A DNA stretch of 64,000 bases, from NCBI RefSeq assembly GCF_002205675.1, contig NZ_NISK01000005.1, positions 94,849 through 158,848 on the forward strand, given 5' to 3'. Position 1 is the stretch's first letter. Each line of letters opens with the position of its first letter. The notes below the pieces were generated by a model, which saw only the letters and a program-made list of their open reading frames with translations, ran no database searches and was not told the origin of the DNA. The position numbers were made by a program, and so were the translations under genes. Positions 8,334-16,355 of this stretch are shown here, one piece after another. This stretch comes from Sphingopyxis bauzanensis (GTDB lineage: Bacteria; Pseudomonadota; Alphaproteobacteria; Sphingomonadales; Sphingomonadaceae).

Positions 8334-9314
8334 ATGGCTTTCAAGACACGCATCACCGAAATGCTGGGGATCGCACATCCGATCGTGCAGGGCGGGATGC
8401 AGAGCGTCGGCTATGCCGAACTGGCGAGCGCGGTATCGAACGCGGGCGGGCTCGGCATCATCACCGCGCTGACCCAGCCGAGCCCCGCGGCGCTCAGCGC
8501 CGAGATCGAGCGCTGCCGCGCGATGACCGACAAGCCGTTCGGCGTGAACATGACGGTCTTCCCGACGATCAATGCGCCCAATTACAAGGCCTATGCACAG
8601 GCGATCATCGACGGCGGGGTCAAGATCGTAGAAACCGCAGGTACCCCCGCGGTGCGCGAGATCTGGGAGATGCTCAAGCCGCATGGCATCGCGATCCTGC
8701 ACAAATGCACCGCGGTGCGGCACGCCTTGTCGGCGGAACGCGCCGGCTGCGACATCATCTCGATCGACGGTTTCGAATGTGCTGGCCATCCCGGCGAGGA
8801 CGATATTCCCGGGCTGATCCTGATCCCTGCCGCCGCCGACAAGGTGAAGATCCCGATGCTGGCGTCGGGCGGGTTCGGCGACGGCCGCGGGCTTGTCGCC
8901 GCGCTTGCGCTGGGTGCCGAAGGCATCAACATGGGCACCCGTTTCTGCGCGACGGTCGAGGCGCCGATCCACGACAATGTGAAGCAGGCCTATGTCGATA
9001 ATGACGAGCGCGGATCCTATCTGATCTTCCGCAGCCTCAAGAACACCGCCCGCGTCGGCAAGAGCGCGGTGAGCGAAGAGGTCGTGCGCCGCCTCGCCCA
9101 GCCCGACGCGACGTTCGCCGATGTGGCTGAACTGGTGAATGGTAAGGCCGGGCGCGAGTTGCTCGAAACCGGCGATCTGTCAAAGGGCGTGTTCTGGGCG
9201 GGGATGGTGCAGGGGCTGATCCACGATATTCCGACCTGTCAGCAACTGATCGACCGCATCATTGCCGACGCCGACGCGATCGTTGATCAGCGGCTGGCGT
9301 CGTTGCGGCGGTAG
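8334..9314 (+). CDS. nitronate monooxygenase family (2-nitropropane dioxygenase-like) flavoprotein
   Basis: This 326-residue FMN-dependent TIM-barrel protein begins FKTRITEMLGIAHPIVQGGMQ, the standard start of the family. It has a phosphate-binding stretch (IPMLASGGFGDGRGLVAALALGAEGINMGTRF). The segment IDGFECAGHPGEDDI carries the active-site region with His. Nitronate monooxygenases oxidise alkyl nitronates, but many members beside fatty-acid genes have other or unknown oxidase/reductase roles. The ATG at 8334 is chosen because conserved sequence starts there; the frame is open upstream to 8199. It is transcribed away from the acyl-CoA dehydrogenase operon across the inverted-repeat operator candidate. 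Confidence 0.88.
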   Translation: MAFKTRITEMLGIAHPIVQGGMQSVGYAELASAVSNAGGLGIITALTQPSPAALSAEIERCRAMTDKPFGVNMTVFPTINAPNYKAYAQAIIDGGVKIVETAGTPAVREIWEMLKPHGIAILHKCTAVRHALSAERAGCDIISIDGFECAGHPGEDDIPGLILIPAAADKVKIPMLASGGFGDGRGLVAALALGAEGINMGTRFCATVEAPIHDNVKQAYVDNDERGSYLIFRSLKNTARVGKSAVSEEVVRRLAQPDATFADVAELVNGKAGRELLETGDLSKGVFWAGMVQGLIHDIPTCQQLIDRIIADADAIVDQRLASLRR

Positions 9315-9428
9315 GCCGCGGCGATATGCTGGCGCGGCGCGCGTGCTTTCGATATGATCCGATTCTTCGCAATTTGATCAGTTCGTTGCCCACGGCGTTC
9401 TCGCCCGCCGGTGCGCCAGGGGGGATGT

Positions 9429-10520
9429 TTGAGCGTCATCGAATACAAGGGTTTCGGCGGCGTCCCGCTGTCCGCCGACGTGCTGGGCGACGACAACGAC
9501 CCCGCGGTGTTGCTGATCCCCGACATTGGGCAGCAGCGCAGCGCGTGGCGCGCGGTGGCCGATGGCCTGGCATTGTCGGGGCGCCGGGTGGTCAGTCTCG
9601 ACTTGCGCGCGTCCGGCGGCGTTGACCAACTCGCCGCCCATGTCGAAGATTTGCGCCTCGTCCTCGCGCAGATGGGGTCGCGCCCGGTGGTGGTCGCCGC
9701 GCGGCACGGTGGCTGGATCGCGACGCGCGCGCTCGCGACCGACGGCATATTGTTGGCGGGCGGCCTGGTACTGGTCGATATGCCCGACGATGCCGACGCC
9801 GTTGCCGAAGGCATTGCGGCGCGACAAGCGCTGCCGACGCTGGTCGTGCGCGGCGGCTTTGCGGCGGCGCCGATTACTTCCGAGTGCGATGTGTTTGCTG
9901 CCGCGCTGCCGATCGGCGAACAGGCCGACATCGACGATAGTGATCTGGCGCTGGACGCCGACCGGACCGAGGCATTACTGGGGCAGCTGCTCGAATTTCT
10001 CGAACGCCGCCAGCCGCGCGAGGCGACCGAGTTTCAGGCGGGCTCCGATCCGCGCACGCTGCGCGATGCGATGGGATGTTTCGCCACCGGCGTCACCATC
10101 GTCACCGCGCTTGACGCGGCGGGAGTGCCGGTGGGGCTAACCGCGAATAGTTTCACATCGGTATCGCTCGACCCGCCGCTCTTGCTGGTGTGCATCGCCA
10201 ATTCGGCGGGGACGGCTCCCGCCCTGCGCGAGGCGGGCCATTTTGGGGTCAATGTGCTGCAAATTGGCCAGCAACCCGCGTCGAACCGCTTTGCGACGCG
10301 CGGCGAGGACCGGTTCGCCAACCTGCCCTGGGCGCCGGGACAGACTGGGGTGCCGCTGCTCGGCAGTTCGCTGGTGTCGTTCGAATGCCAACGCGAATCG
10401 CTGCACGAGGCGGGCGATCATTTCATCATGGTCGGCCGCGTCGTGCGCGCGCAGTTCGAACCGCACCGCGACCCGCTGCTCTACTTCCGCGGCAAATATC
10501 GCCGGCTGCATTTCGCTTAA
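9429..10520 (+). CDS. fusion: alpha/beta-hydrolase-like domain (nucleophile lost) + flavin reductase domain
   Basis: One continuous frame joins two folds. Residues 1 to about 195 look like an alpha/beta hydrolase: a DIGQQRSAW oxyanion-type stretch, VVSLDLRASGG, then VVVAARHGGWIAT where a GxSxG elbow should be. Ser is replaced by Arg and the flanking Gly by Ala, and no catalytic His is evident near the domain end. The rest is a flavin-reductase (FMN-binding split barrel): MGCFATGVTIVTA, GLTANSFTSVSLDPPLLLVCIA, and a DPLLYFRGKYRRL ending. Such reductases supply FMNH2 to partner monooxygenases. I prefer a TTG start at 9429 because AGGGG lies 6 nt upstream; a GTG at 9411 is possible. Confidence 0.75.
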   Translation: MSVIEYKGFGGVPLSADVLGDDNDPAVLLIPDIGQQRSAWRAVADGLALSGRRVVSLDLRASGGVDQLAAHVEDLRLVLAQMGSRPVVVAARHGGWIATRALATDGILLAGGLVLVDMPDDADAVAEGIAARQALPTLVVRGGFAAAPITSECDVFAAALPIGEQADIDDSDLALDADRTEALLGQLLEFLERRQPREATEFQAGSDPRTLRDAMGCFATGVTIVTALDAAGVPVGLTANSFTSVSLDPPLLLVCIANSAGTAPALREAGHFGVNVLQIGQQPASNRFATRGEDRFANLPWAPGQTGVPLLGSSLVSFECQRESLHEAGDHFIMVGRVVRAQFEPHRDPLLYFRGKYRRLHFA

Positions 10521-10560
10521 GGGCTGTGGCCGGACCGGACGGTCGATGGCGGAGCGGAAG

Positions 10561-10610
10561 CTATTTTAGAGTATAAATTATTTATTTTATATATCTTTCT
10601 AAATACTCAT
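10561..10610. other. AT-rich patch in a GC-rich context
   Basis: About 50 bases, nearly all A/T, sit between the fusion gene and the IS element. No gene or convincing promoter pair is visible. It may mark the edge of acquired DNA or a UP-element-like region. Confidence 0.4.
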
Positions 10611-10704
10611 GCTTCAAGTTCGGTCGCACGCAAGTCCCTCTGCGCGCATGAATTCATCATTCATTCCATAAAGCCCCTACGCCAGATTGCGTCATTGTTG
10701 TCTA

Positions 10705-11553
10705 GGCCGTGTTGACAAAAGGGATTCCCAATCGCGTCGACTTCTGATTCAAGACTGCTTTTTGAGGAGCAGTCATGGGTCGCGGGGATTTGTCGGAAGC
10801 GGAGTGGGATCTGATTGGGCCGCTGCTGCCGCCTGAGCGCGGTCGTTGGGCGCGGCCGGCGGGCGATAACCGGCGGTTCCTCAATGGAATGCTTCACGTG
10901 CTGCGGGTCGGCTGCCCCTGGCGCGACATGCACGAGCGCTACGGCAAGTGGAACTCGGTCTATGTCCGCTTCCGGCGCTGGGCCGAACAGGGTGTCTGGG
11001 ATGCCCTGCTGCAAACACTGGTCGATCTGGGTCTAACCGACGACTGGCAACACATGATCGACAGCACCAGCGTTCGCGGCCACGTCTCGGCAGCGGGCGG
11101 AAAAGGGGGGCTTGTGCGAACGCTCTTGGTCGATCACGCGGCGGCTTTACGAGCAAAATCCACGCCCGCTGCGACAATCAAGGACTGCCTGTCGGCTTCA
11201 TCCTGACCGGCGGCGAGGCTTCCGATTACACTGCTGCCGAACCGCTGATGGCGATCCCCGTCGCCACACCCAAGGCGCTGCTCGCGGACAAGGGATATGA
11301 TGGTGATCGCTTCCGGGAAAGCCTGCTGGTCCGGGGCATCCTGCCGATCATCCCGCCTCGCTCGAACCGCAAGGTGCCAGAGCATCCCGACTATCGCCGC
11401 TACAAGGACCGCAACCGCGTCGAGCGCATGTTCGGCAAGCTAAAACAGCAACGACGCATTGCAACACGCTATGACAAAACCCTGCTCTCGTTCGAGAGCT
11501 TCCTCAACCTCGCCGCCATGCGACTATGGCTGAAATCTTTTGTCAACACGACC
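10705..11553 (+). mobile_element. IS5-family (IS427/IS1031-type) insertion sequence, apparently complete
   Basis: Terminal inverted repeats GGCCGTGTTGACAAAAG (left, 10705-10721) and the complement of GGTCGTGTTGACAAAAG (right, 11537-11553) match at 16 of 17 positions. A TA dinucleotide borders both ends (10703-10704 and 11554-11555), as expected for a 2-bp target duplication. The element is 849 bp and carries one transposase in two overlapping frames. Intact ends and an undamaged slippery site suggest recent insertion. Confidence 0.88.
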
Positions 11554-11556
11554 TAA
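10775..11556 (+). CDS. IS5-family DDE transposase made by -1 frameshift
   Basis: The first frame (10775-11206) encodes the N-terminal DUF4096-like half (LSEAEWDLIGPLLPPE) and the first catalytic Asp in IDSTSVRGH. The second frame runs to 11556 and carries LGRSRGGFTSKIHA, the second Asp in LLADKGYDGD, and the Glu in RNRVERMFGKLK. The two join by -1 slippage at AAAAGGGGGG (11101-11110). The fused product, about 260 residues, moves the element. The ATG has a GAGGAG site. The stop TAA (11554-11556) uses bases of the TA target duplication and flank, so the element has no stop of its own. Confidence 0.88.
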
Positions 11557-11751
11557 AATCATTTGTACTTCTACGAAGCGTTCCGATCAGGGTAGTTGGA
11601 CGGCAACCGTCTTACGGCCATCGTGGCGCCAGCGACAGCGAAGGCTTACCCGATGTTTACCGTCGGCCGGTAGCGGTGCACCACATGCGACAAACTCTCT
11701 CCACTGTGTGAAACGTCGGTAGCGACGTCCGTTTCATATAGGGTCGGGAAT

Positions 11752-12678
11752 TCAGGTGCGCGAGGCGTTGGCATCAAGTTCGGCGATCCGCTCGGAGCAG
11801 ATCGCGTGGACCGCGCGGCCGAGTTCTTCGACGCGCTCGCCGAGCCAGCGCAGTTCCTCTTCGGTGATCCGGTAATGTTTTGAGTAGCGCGCTTTCACAT
11901 AGGCTTCTTTGAGCTTCTCGAAGCGTGAACGATCAGCCTTCATCTCGCGGGGCCATGCATCGACAAGACGCATGTCGATCCGCTCGGCCTGGGTGCGCAG
12001 AAAGCCGAGATTGTGGACGTGCGGGCTATAGAAGGTGCAGACCAAGAGTACGCAGTGGTAAAGGCGCTCGGTAGCCTGATGTAGAATGAAGGCCGCATCT
12101 CGAAGTTCGTTTTGCGATATGAAGAAATGAAACCCCTTCTGCGCACTGGCAGCGAGCGGAATCCATTCGTCAAAATATTCCTGCGCCATGGCCAGAGCCT
12201 GCTCGGGGGTCTTGGGTTTCGGCTTGTGCAGTTCCTTATCGTCAAATTCGTAAAGCGCGATGCCGTCCTTGGCGACGTCCATGAAAAAATAGCGCCCGTG
12301 CGCGAGCCCATCGTTCACTTCCTGAATCGTGTGGACGATGAAGTTGACCGGCGTATGGAGCGTCTTGTCGATCGCCAGCTCGCGGTTGAGCCGGTCCTCA
12401 AGCTTCAGCCAATAATCCACCTTGTCGGTAAGCCGCTTGTCGCTGACGATAATCAGCAGGTCGAAGTCCGAGCGGTAGCCCTTGGCGGTATGCGGTTCGT
12501 CGACCCAGCCGCCGCGCGAATAACTGCCATAGAGAATGAGCTTGTCGATCCGGCCCTTCTTCTTCCAACTCATCGTCGCGAGCGCGATGCTGTCGGCAAA
12601 TTCTTCGAAGATGATCTGCTTTACGCGCTCAAGTTCGCGCTGCTTGTTGGCCGGGAGATGATCGAGGTCGGTTCTCAT
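11752..12678 (-). CDS. fused nucleotidyltransferase (MNT) - HEPN domain protein
   Basis: This 308-residue protein has two domains. Residues 35-130 are a DNA-polymerase-beta-type nucleotidyltransferase, with GS at 51-52 (LYGSYSRGGW) and the metal pair Asp71/Asp73 (DFDLLIIV). From about residue 165 it is an all-helical HEPN domain, with LHQATERLYHCVLL, a HNLGFL segment and ARYSKHYRITEEEL near the end. In separate HEPN-MNT toxin-antitoxin pairs, HEPN is an RNase silenced by adenylylation from MNT. Here both are in one chain, so roles are inferred only. The canonical RX4-6H motif is not clean (RYSKHY). The ATG at 12676-12678 matches the family start MRTDLDHLP and lies inside the 3' end of the upstream gene. 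Confidence 0.85.
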   Translation of the reverse strand: MRTDLDHLPANKQRELERVKQIIFEEFADSIALATMSWKKKGRIDKLILYGSYSRGGWVDEPHTAKGYRSDFDLLIIVSDKRLTDKVDYWLKLEDRLNRELAIDKTLHTPVNFIVHTIQEVNDGLAHGRYFFMDVAKDGIALYEFDDKELHKPKPKTPEQALAMAQEYFDEWIPLAASAQKGFHFFISQNELRDAAFILHQATERLYHCVLLVCTFYSPHVHNLGFLRTQAERIDMRLVDAWPREMKADRSRFEKLKEAYVKARYSKHYRITEEELRWLGERVEELGRAVHAICSERIAELDANASRT

Positions 12679-13051
12679 TGCTGGCGGCACCCTGTCGGCG
12701 CAGCGGCTGGTTGGCAAGATCGAAGCGGTGTAATCGCCGCCAGAACTGCCACCACCTGCGGTTCTTTCCATCGACCGTCTGAGCGATGATGCGCAGACTG
12801 CGGATCATCGCCTGTTCGACCTCGGCAACGCTGACGCCATGGCGCTCGACAAGTTCGCGATAGCTCAGCTCCGCGACGCGGTGGCCGAGAAAGATCGCGC
12901 GATACCCCTCGTCGATCCGATCGACGGCGCGCTCGTACTTACGGAGCAGGTGGCGCCGCGCGCGGGTGTAACGGCTCACCGATTCCTCCCACCGCAATAG
13001 TTCGCCCAATCCTCCATCATGACGCGCCGCTTTTCGAGACGGTTTCACCAC
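12629..13051 (-). CDS. small sigma-70 region-4-like helix-turn-helix protein
   Basis: This 140-residue basic protein has a helical stretch around residues 45-92 (RIDEGYRAIFLGHRVAELSYRELVERHGVS). It reads like sigma-70 region 4 with its helix-turn-helix, but there is no region 2 for -10 recognition. After it comes a Trp/Arg-rich tail (RRWWQFWRRL). It starts with GTG preceded by GGGAGG at a workable distance. Its last 16 codons overlap the start of the nucleotidyltransferase-HEPN gene, so the two are probably co-expressed. It may be a DNA-binding regulator of that gene or an incomplete ECF-type factor. Function is not known. Confidence 0.6.
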   Translation of the reverse strand: MVKPSRKAARHDGGLGELLRWEESVSRYTRARRHLLRKYERAVDRIDEGYRAIFLGHRVAELSYRELVERHGVSVAEVEQAMIRSLRIIAQTVDGKNRRWWQFWRRLHRFDLANQPLRRQGAASNENRPRSSPGQQAART

Positions 13052-13206
13052 CGGTAGGCCGCCTCCCTTGAATGATAAGATTTAGTCATACATTGGCAAA
13101 ATGTCGGACTGGACGACGTCGGACGCGCAGGGATACGAAGCGCCCTTCAAACCCGCAGCTAAGCTGGAGTCTTGGGGACGGTTCGGGAGAGAGTGGGATT
13201 AGAACT

Positions 13207-13297
13207 TGGCGGAGCGGGTGGGATTCGAACCCACGATAGGCTTTTGACCTATACTCACTTTCCAGGCGAGCGCCTTCGACCACTCGGCCACCGCTCC
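13207..13297 (-). tRNA. tRNA-Ser(GGA)
   Basis: The minus strand folds as a class II tRNA. The acceptor stem GGAGCGG/CCGCTCC is closed, with G as discriminator and an encoded CCA (13207-13209). The anticodon loop centres on GGA, and a long variable arm precedes GGTTCGAATCC of the T-loop. It reads UCC and UCU serine codons. With the CCA it is 91 nt. Confidence 0.95.
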
Positions 13298-13370
13298 GCA
13301 TGCTTGGAACGCGCGCCCTAATCGCTGGACGGGGCTTTCGCAAGTCGGTTGAGCATGGCAGACAGGCGGC

Positions 13371-14282
13371 ATGAAACATCTGCTCCTGGCCGCCGCTGCC
13401 GCTTCGCTTACCCTTCCGGCTACCGCGCAGGAACCTGCGCCGATCCCGTCGCCCGGCGAGATCACAGCTGCCGCGCCGGCGAGCGACTGGATTGCGATTG
13501 CCGCGGCGGACCTGTTGGTGATGGACTTGGCGCCCGACGCTAAGGGCAAGGCGCGCCGCGTGGTGATCCAGCTTATGCCCGCACCGTTCAGCCTGGGGTG
13601 GATCGGCAATATTCGCAAGCTTGCCGCGGCGCAATGGTGGGACGGGACGAGCATTAACCGGGTGCAGGACAATTATGTCGTGCAGTGGGGCGACGCGACC
13701 GAGAAGAAGGCGTTGCCGGAAGGTTTGGTGACGGTACCGGAGAGCGCGTATCTCTCGGAGCGTAAGCGTGGCGCAACGACGTGGTTGCCGTCTGCTAATG
13801 GCTCATACGCTCCTCATCATGGTGTTCTGGCGGGTTGGCCGGTCGCTTGGAATGCCGACGCGGTGTGGCCCGTCCATTGCTATGGCATGGTTGGTGTCGG
13901 CCGGAACTTTTCGCCCGACACCGGCAGCGGTGCTGAGCTCTATACGGTGATTGGCCACGCTCCGCGTCATCTGGACCAGAATATCGCTCTTGTTGGCCGC
14001 GTGGTCAGCGGGATCGAGCATCTGTCGAGCTTACCGCGCGGGACCGGCGCGCTGGGCTTCTATGAGGATGAAAAGGAGCGGGTGCCGATTACGTCGGTCC
14101 GGATCGCTACCGAACTGGATGTGAGCGACCAACCGCGCTTCGAATATCTGTCGACCGAAAGCGACAGCTTTGCGCGCTATGCCGACGCCCGCGCCAATCG
14201 CCGCGATCCGTTTTTCATCAAGCCTGCTGGCGGTGCTGACATCTGCAACATTCCGGTGCCGGTGCGATCGGTCGAAAAATGA
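13371..14282 (+). CDS. secreted cyclophilin-type peptidyl-prolyl isomerase
   Basis: This 303-residue protein has a clear Sec signal peptide (MKHLLLAAAAASLTLPATAQ, cleavage near 20) and so acts in the periplasm. The cyclophilin fold is seen in VVIQLMPAPFSLGWIGNIRKLA, TSINRVQDNYVVQWGD, a GMVGVGRNFSPDTGSGAELYTVIG stretch (read in two parts) and VGRVVSGIEHL. The loop after residue 110 is longer than in small cyclophilins. It would catalyse proline cis-trans isomerisation of envelope proteins. There is no clear operon partner: tRNA-Ser lies upstream on the other strand and a REP doublet follows. Confidence 0.88.
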   Translation: MKHLLLAAAAASLTLPATAQEPAPIPSPGEITAAAPASDWIAIAAADLLVMDLAPDAKGKARRVVIQLMPAPFSLGWIGNIRKLAAAQWWDGTSINRVQDNYVVQWGDATEKKALPEGLVTVPESAYLSERKRGATTWLPSANGSYAPHHGVLAGWPVAWNADAVWPVHCYGMVGVGRNFSPDTGSGAELYTVIGHAPRHLDQNIALVGRVVSGIEHLSSLPRGTGALGFYEDEKERVPITSVRIATELDVSDQPRFEYLSTESDSFARYADARANRRDPFFIKPAGGADICNIPVPVRSVEK

Positions 14283-14292
14283 TAGTCCCCAG

Positions 14293-14372
14293 CGGTTCGC
14301 ATCAAGCGACGTCGAGGTGTCCTGGCGTCGTGCGCTCCGACTGGGTGTCTCGACTTCGCTCGACACGAACGG
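14293..14372. repeat. REP doublet (REPIN-like), copy 2
   Basis: Two inverted ~29-bp units at 14293-14321 and 14344-14372 repeat the layout of 1145-1224; in both places the units start 51 nt apart. The right unit is a near-perfect palindrome (TCTCGACTTCGCTCGA at its core). It lies 10 nt after the cyclophilin stop. Confidence 0.65.
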
Positions 14373-14384
14373 ACTAAGCGAAAG

Positions 14385-14699
14385 GTGGAAAGCTTTGTCG
14401 TCACCACCCCGCTCTGGCGCTGGCAGTCCGCGACTGCCCCCGCGGCGTGGTTTTTCGTCACGATCACGGGCGACGCAGCCGACGCGATCCGCATCGCGGC
14501 GATCAGCGGACAGTGGCTGAACGGGCGCAAGGGATTCGGATCGGCGCGGGTCGATGTCATGATCGGCGAGACAAGCTGGCAGACATCGGTGTTCCCGCAC
14601 AAGGAAAGCGGCGGGTGGCTGCTGCCGGTCAAGGCTGCGGTGCGCAACGCCGAGGGGCTCGTCGAGGGCGATGAGGTGACGGTGACCGTCAGTCTTTAA
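14385..14699 (+). CDS. DUF1905 domain protein
   Basis: This 104-residue protein matches the DUF1905 small beta-barrel family: ATAPAAWFFVTITGDAAD at the start, RKGFGSARVDVMIGETSWQTS in the middle and GDEVTVTVSL at the end, followed at once by the stop. Family members are cytosolic and have no assigned reaction. Its end overlaps the end of the small minus-strand gene by 11 nt. A GCGAAAGG sequence just upstream can serve as the ribosome site. Confidence 0.8.
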   Translation: MESFVVTTPLWRWQSATAPAAWFFVTITGDAADAIRIAAISGQWLNGRKGFGSARVDVMIGETSWQTSVFPHKESGGWLLPVKAAVRNAEGLVEGDEVTVTVSL

Positions 14700-14829
14700 C
14701 CGGGGTTTCGGCCTTGGCATCGCGCGACTGCGCCTTGCGCTTGCGCAGATTGTCGCGCAGCGCCTCCGCCAGGCGGCGTTCGCGTTCGATGTCGGCGGGG
14801 GAGGGCGGCTTGCTCACAATAGCGGCCAT
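14689..14829 (-). CDS. 46-residue conserved-looking charged protein
   Basis: The reading begins MAAIVSKPPSPADIERERR, continues RLAEALRDNLRKRKAQSRD and ends AETPVKD. It is a single predicted amphipathic helix with dense Arg, Glu and Lys. Short proteins of this pattern (PPSPADIERERRLAEALRDNLRRRK) seem familiar from sphingomonad genomes, but no function is known to me. The ATG complement is at 14827-14829. It overlaps DUF1905 tail to tail by 11 nt. Confidence 0.6.
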   Translation of the reverse strand: MAAIVSKPPSPADIERERRLAEALRDNLRKRKAQSRDAKAETPVKD

Positions 14830-14935
14830 GCCCGCGAAATTGCCCCATCGTCAAGTCTCGCGCCTTGACAGGCGCGGGGCGCCCCGCCATAGGCCGCGCC
14901 TGCCCAGCGAACAGGCGTTTGCGGGCGTTTCGGTT

Positions 14936-15010
14936 GCTGCTGTAGCTCAGTGGTAGAGCGCGTCATTGGTAATGACGAGGTCGGGAGTTCAATCCTCCCC
15001 AGCAGCACCA
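14936..15010 (+). tRNA. tRNA-Thr(GGT)
   Basis: The sequence folds into a standard cloverleaf. The acceptor stem is GCTGCTG/CAGCAGC, the D-arm has GCTCAGTGGTAGAGC, the anticodon stem CGTCA/TGACG holds loop TTGGTAA (anticodon GGT), the T-loop is GTTCAATCC, and CCA is encoded at 15008-15010. It reads ACC and ACU. Confidence 0.96.
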
Positions 15011-15120
15011 TTTCCCCCACGCTGGACATTTTGTGGCAGGCGGCTTGGGAACCTTCACGCGCGAACGCCGTACAACGGGTCAGGGCGATATTTGCCCCTG
15101 ACGGAGTCAATGACATCGAG

Positions 15121-15288
15121 ATGAGATTATGGGTCGCCTACGGCCTGATCGCCCTGATGGTGGCGGCCGCGGTCGCCGGCGTCGCCTATATTCGGCACAA
15201 TCGCCCCGATCGCAAATATCTTCGTCGGCGCGAGCGCGAAGATCAAAAGAGCCGCGATCGCCTTGAGGCCAGCAATGCGCCCGAATAA
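15121..15288 (+). CDS. 55-residue single-span membrane protein
   Basis: It starts MRLWVAYGLIALMVAAAVAG, one hydrophobic helix. A strongly charged tail follows (RHNRPDRKYLRRREREDQKSRDR), predicted to lie in the cytoplasm. The open frame extends back into the tRNA, but the ATG at 15121 (preceded by GAG) is the sensible start. It has no homologue I can name and no operon partner; it converges on the LysR gene 36 nt away. Confidence 0.6.
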   Translation: MRLWVAYGLIALMVAAAVAGVAYIRHNRPDRKYLRRREREDQKSRDRLEASNAPE

Positions 15289-15323
15289 CTTGGTCGGACG
15301 CAGCGGTTGAACTGCAAAGGGTG

Positions 15324-16223
15324 CTAAATCTTCGCCGCGAGCAGCCAGTCGTGGAACAGCTTGACCGCCGGTTGGCGCAATGCGCGCGGGCGGCAAACGA
15401 ACCAGTAGCTGTACGGGCTGTCGACGTCGAAATCGAACAGACGCACCAGGCGCGGGTCGTGCGCGTCGTCGAAATGGTGGCCGTGCATGAAGGCGACGCC
15501 GATGCCTTGCGCCGCGGCCTCGAGCATCAGCGGTCCCGAATCGAAATAATCGATCCCCGCCGGTTCCAGATACGGCATGCCGATCGCCTTTTTCCACTCG
15601 CTGAATGTCTCAGGCATCTCGCGGTGGAGGAGGACGGTCATGCGCTGCAATTGTTCGGGCACCACAAACGGCCGATCGCCATCGGTCAGCGTCCTAGCGG
15701 CGATCGGGAACACCTTGTCCTGATCGAGCCGCGCGGCATAGAGCGCCGGGTCGATCGAGCGTGCTAGGGCGATCGCAGCGTCGATGCCGTCGCCCAGCCG
15801 TGCTTCGGCGTGTGACATGGTGTCGATGTCGATATGCAGTTCGGGATGCTCGCGGCGCAGTTCGGGCAGGCGCGGGAACAGCCGCTGCTGGGCGAAGAGT
15901 GGCAGGACGTTGAGGTGCAGGCGTAACGATGCCTCGGGGCTGCCGACCTGGCCGATCACGGTCCGCAATTCGTCGAGAATCGGCGCTAACTGGCCTTGCA
16001 GCGCGCGGCCCGCCTCGGTCAGGCTGAGCCCGTGATGGTGGCGGTTGAACAGCGGGCGGCCGACGGCATGTTCGAGCGTCTGGATCCGCCGCGACAGCGC
16101 GGGCATCGACAGGCCGAGTTCGATCGCGGCAGCCTTGACGGTGCCGTAGCGGGCGACCTCGAGAAAGGCCTCCATGCTGCTGAGGGGAGGAAGGCGTGGC
16201 ATATCCGGCACCGATGATGACAT
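15324..16223 (-). CDS. LysR-family transcriptional regulator (GcvA-like)
   Basis: This 299-residue protein has an N-terminal winged helix-turn-helix: RLPPLSSMEAFLEVARYGTV, then AAIELGLSMPALSRRIQTLE. The periplasmic-binding-protein-like effector domain follows from about residue 95. The RLPPLxxxxAF opening is typical of the GcvA group. It faces away from the CDC48-like ATPase gene, and the two share a 132-nt divergent promoter region, so that gene is a candidate target. The effector is unknown. Confidence 0.92.
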   Translation of the reverse strand: MSSSVPDMPRLPPLSSMEAFLEVARYGTVKAAAIELGLSMPALSRRIQTLEHAVGRPLFNRHHHGLSLTEAGRALQGQLAPILDELRTVIGQVGSPEASLRLHLNVLPLFAQQRLFPRLPELRREHPELHIDIDTMSHAEARLGDGIDAAIALARSIDPALYAARLDQDKVFPIAARTLTDGDRPFVVPEQLQRMTVLLHREMPETFSEWKKAIGMPYLEPAGIDYFDSGPLMLEAAAQGIGVAFMHGHHFDDAHDPRLVRLFDFDVDSPYSYWFVCRPRALRQPAVKLFHDWLLAAKI

Positions 16224-16355
16224 GAGCCCGCGCGACTTGCCACAATTTTGTGCAGTGCGGCAAAGGGCGGCGAGGGGCCAAGCAACGGGCGGGGGTCGCA
16301 AATCGGGAACGACAACCCTATCTTCGGCATATCGAGTTTTTGAAGGAGACGCGCC

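Noticed and set aside
13086..13634. 182-codon minus-strand frame over tRNA-Ser
   Set aside because: It runs through the tRNA and the start of the cyclophilin gene; shadow ORF.
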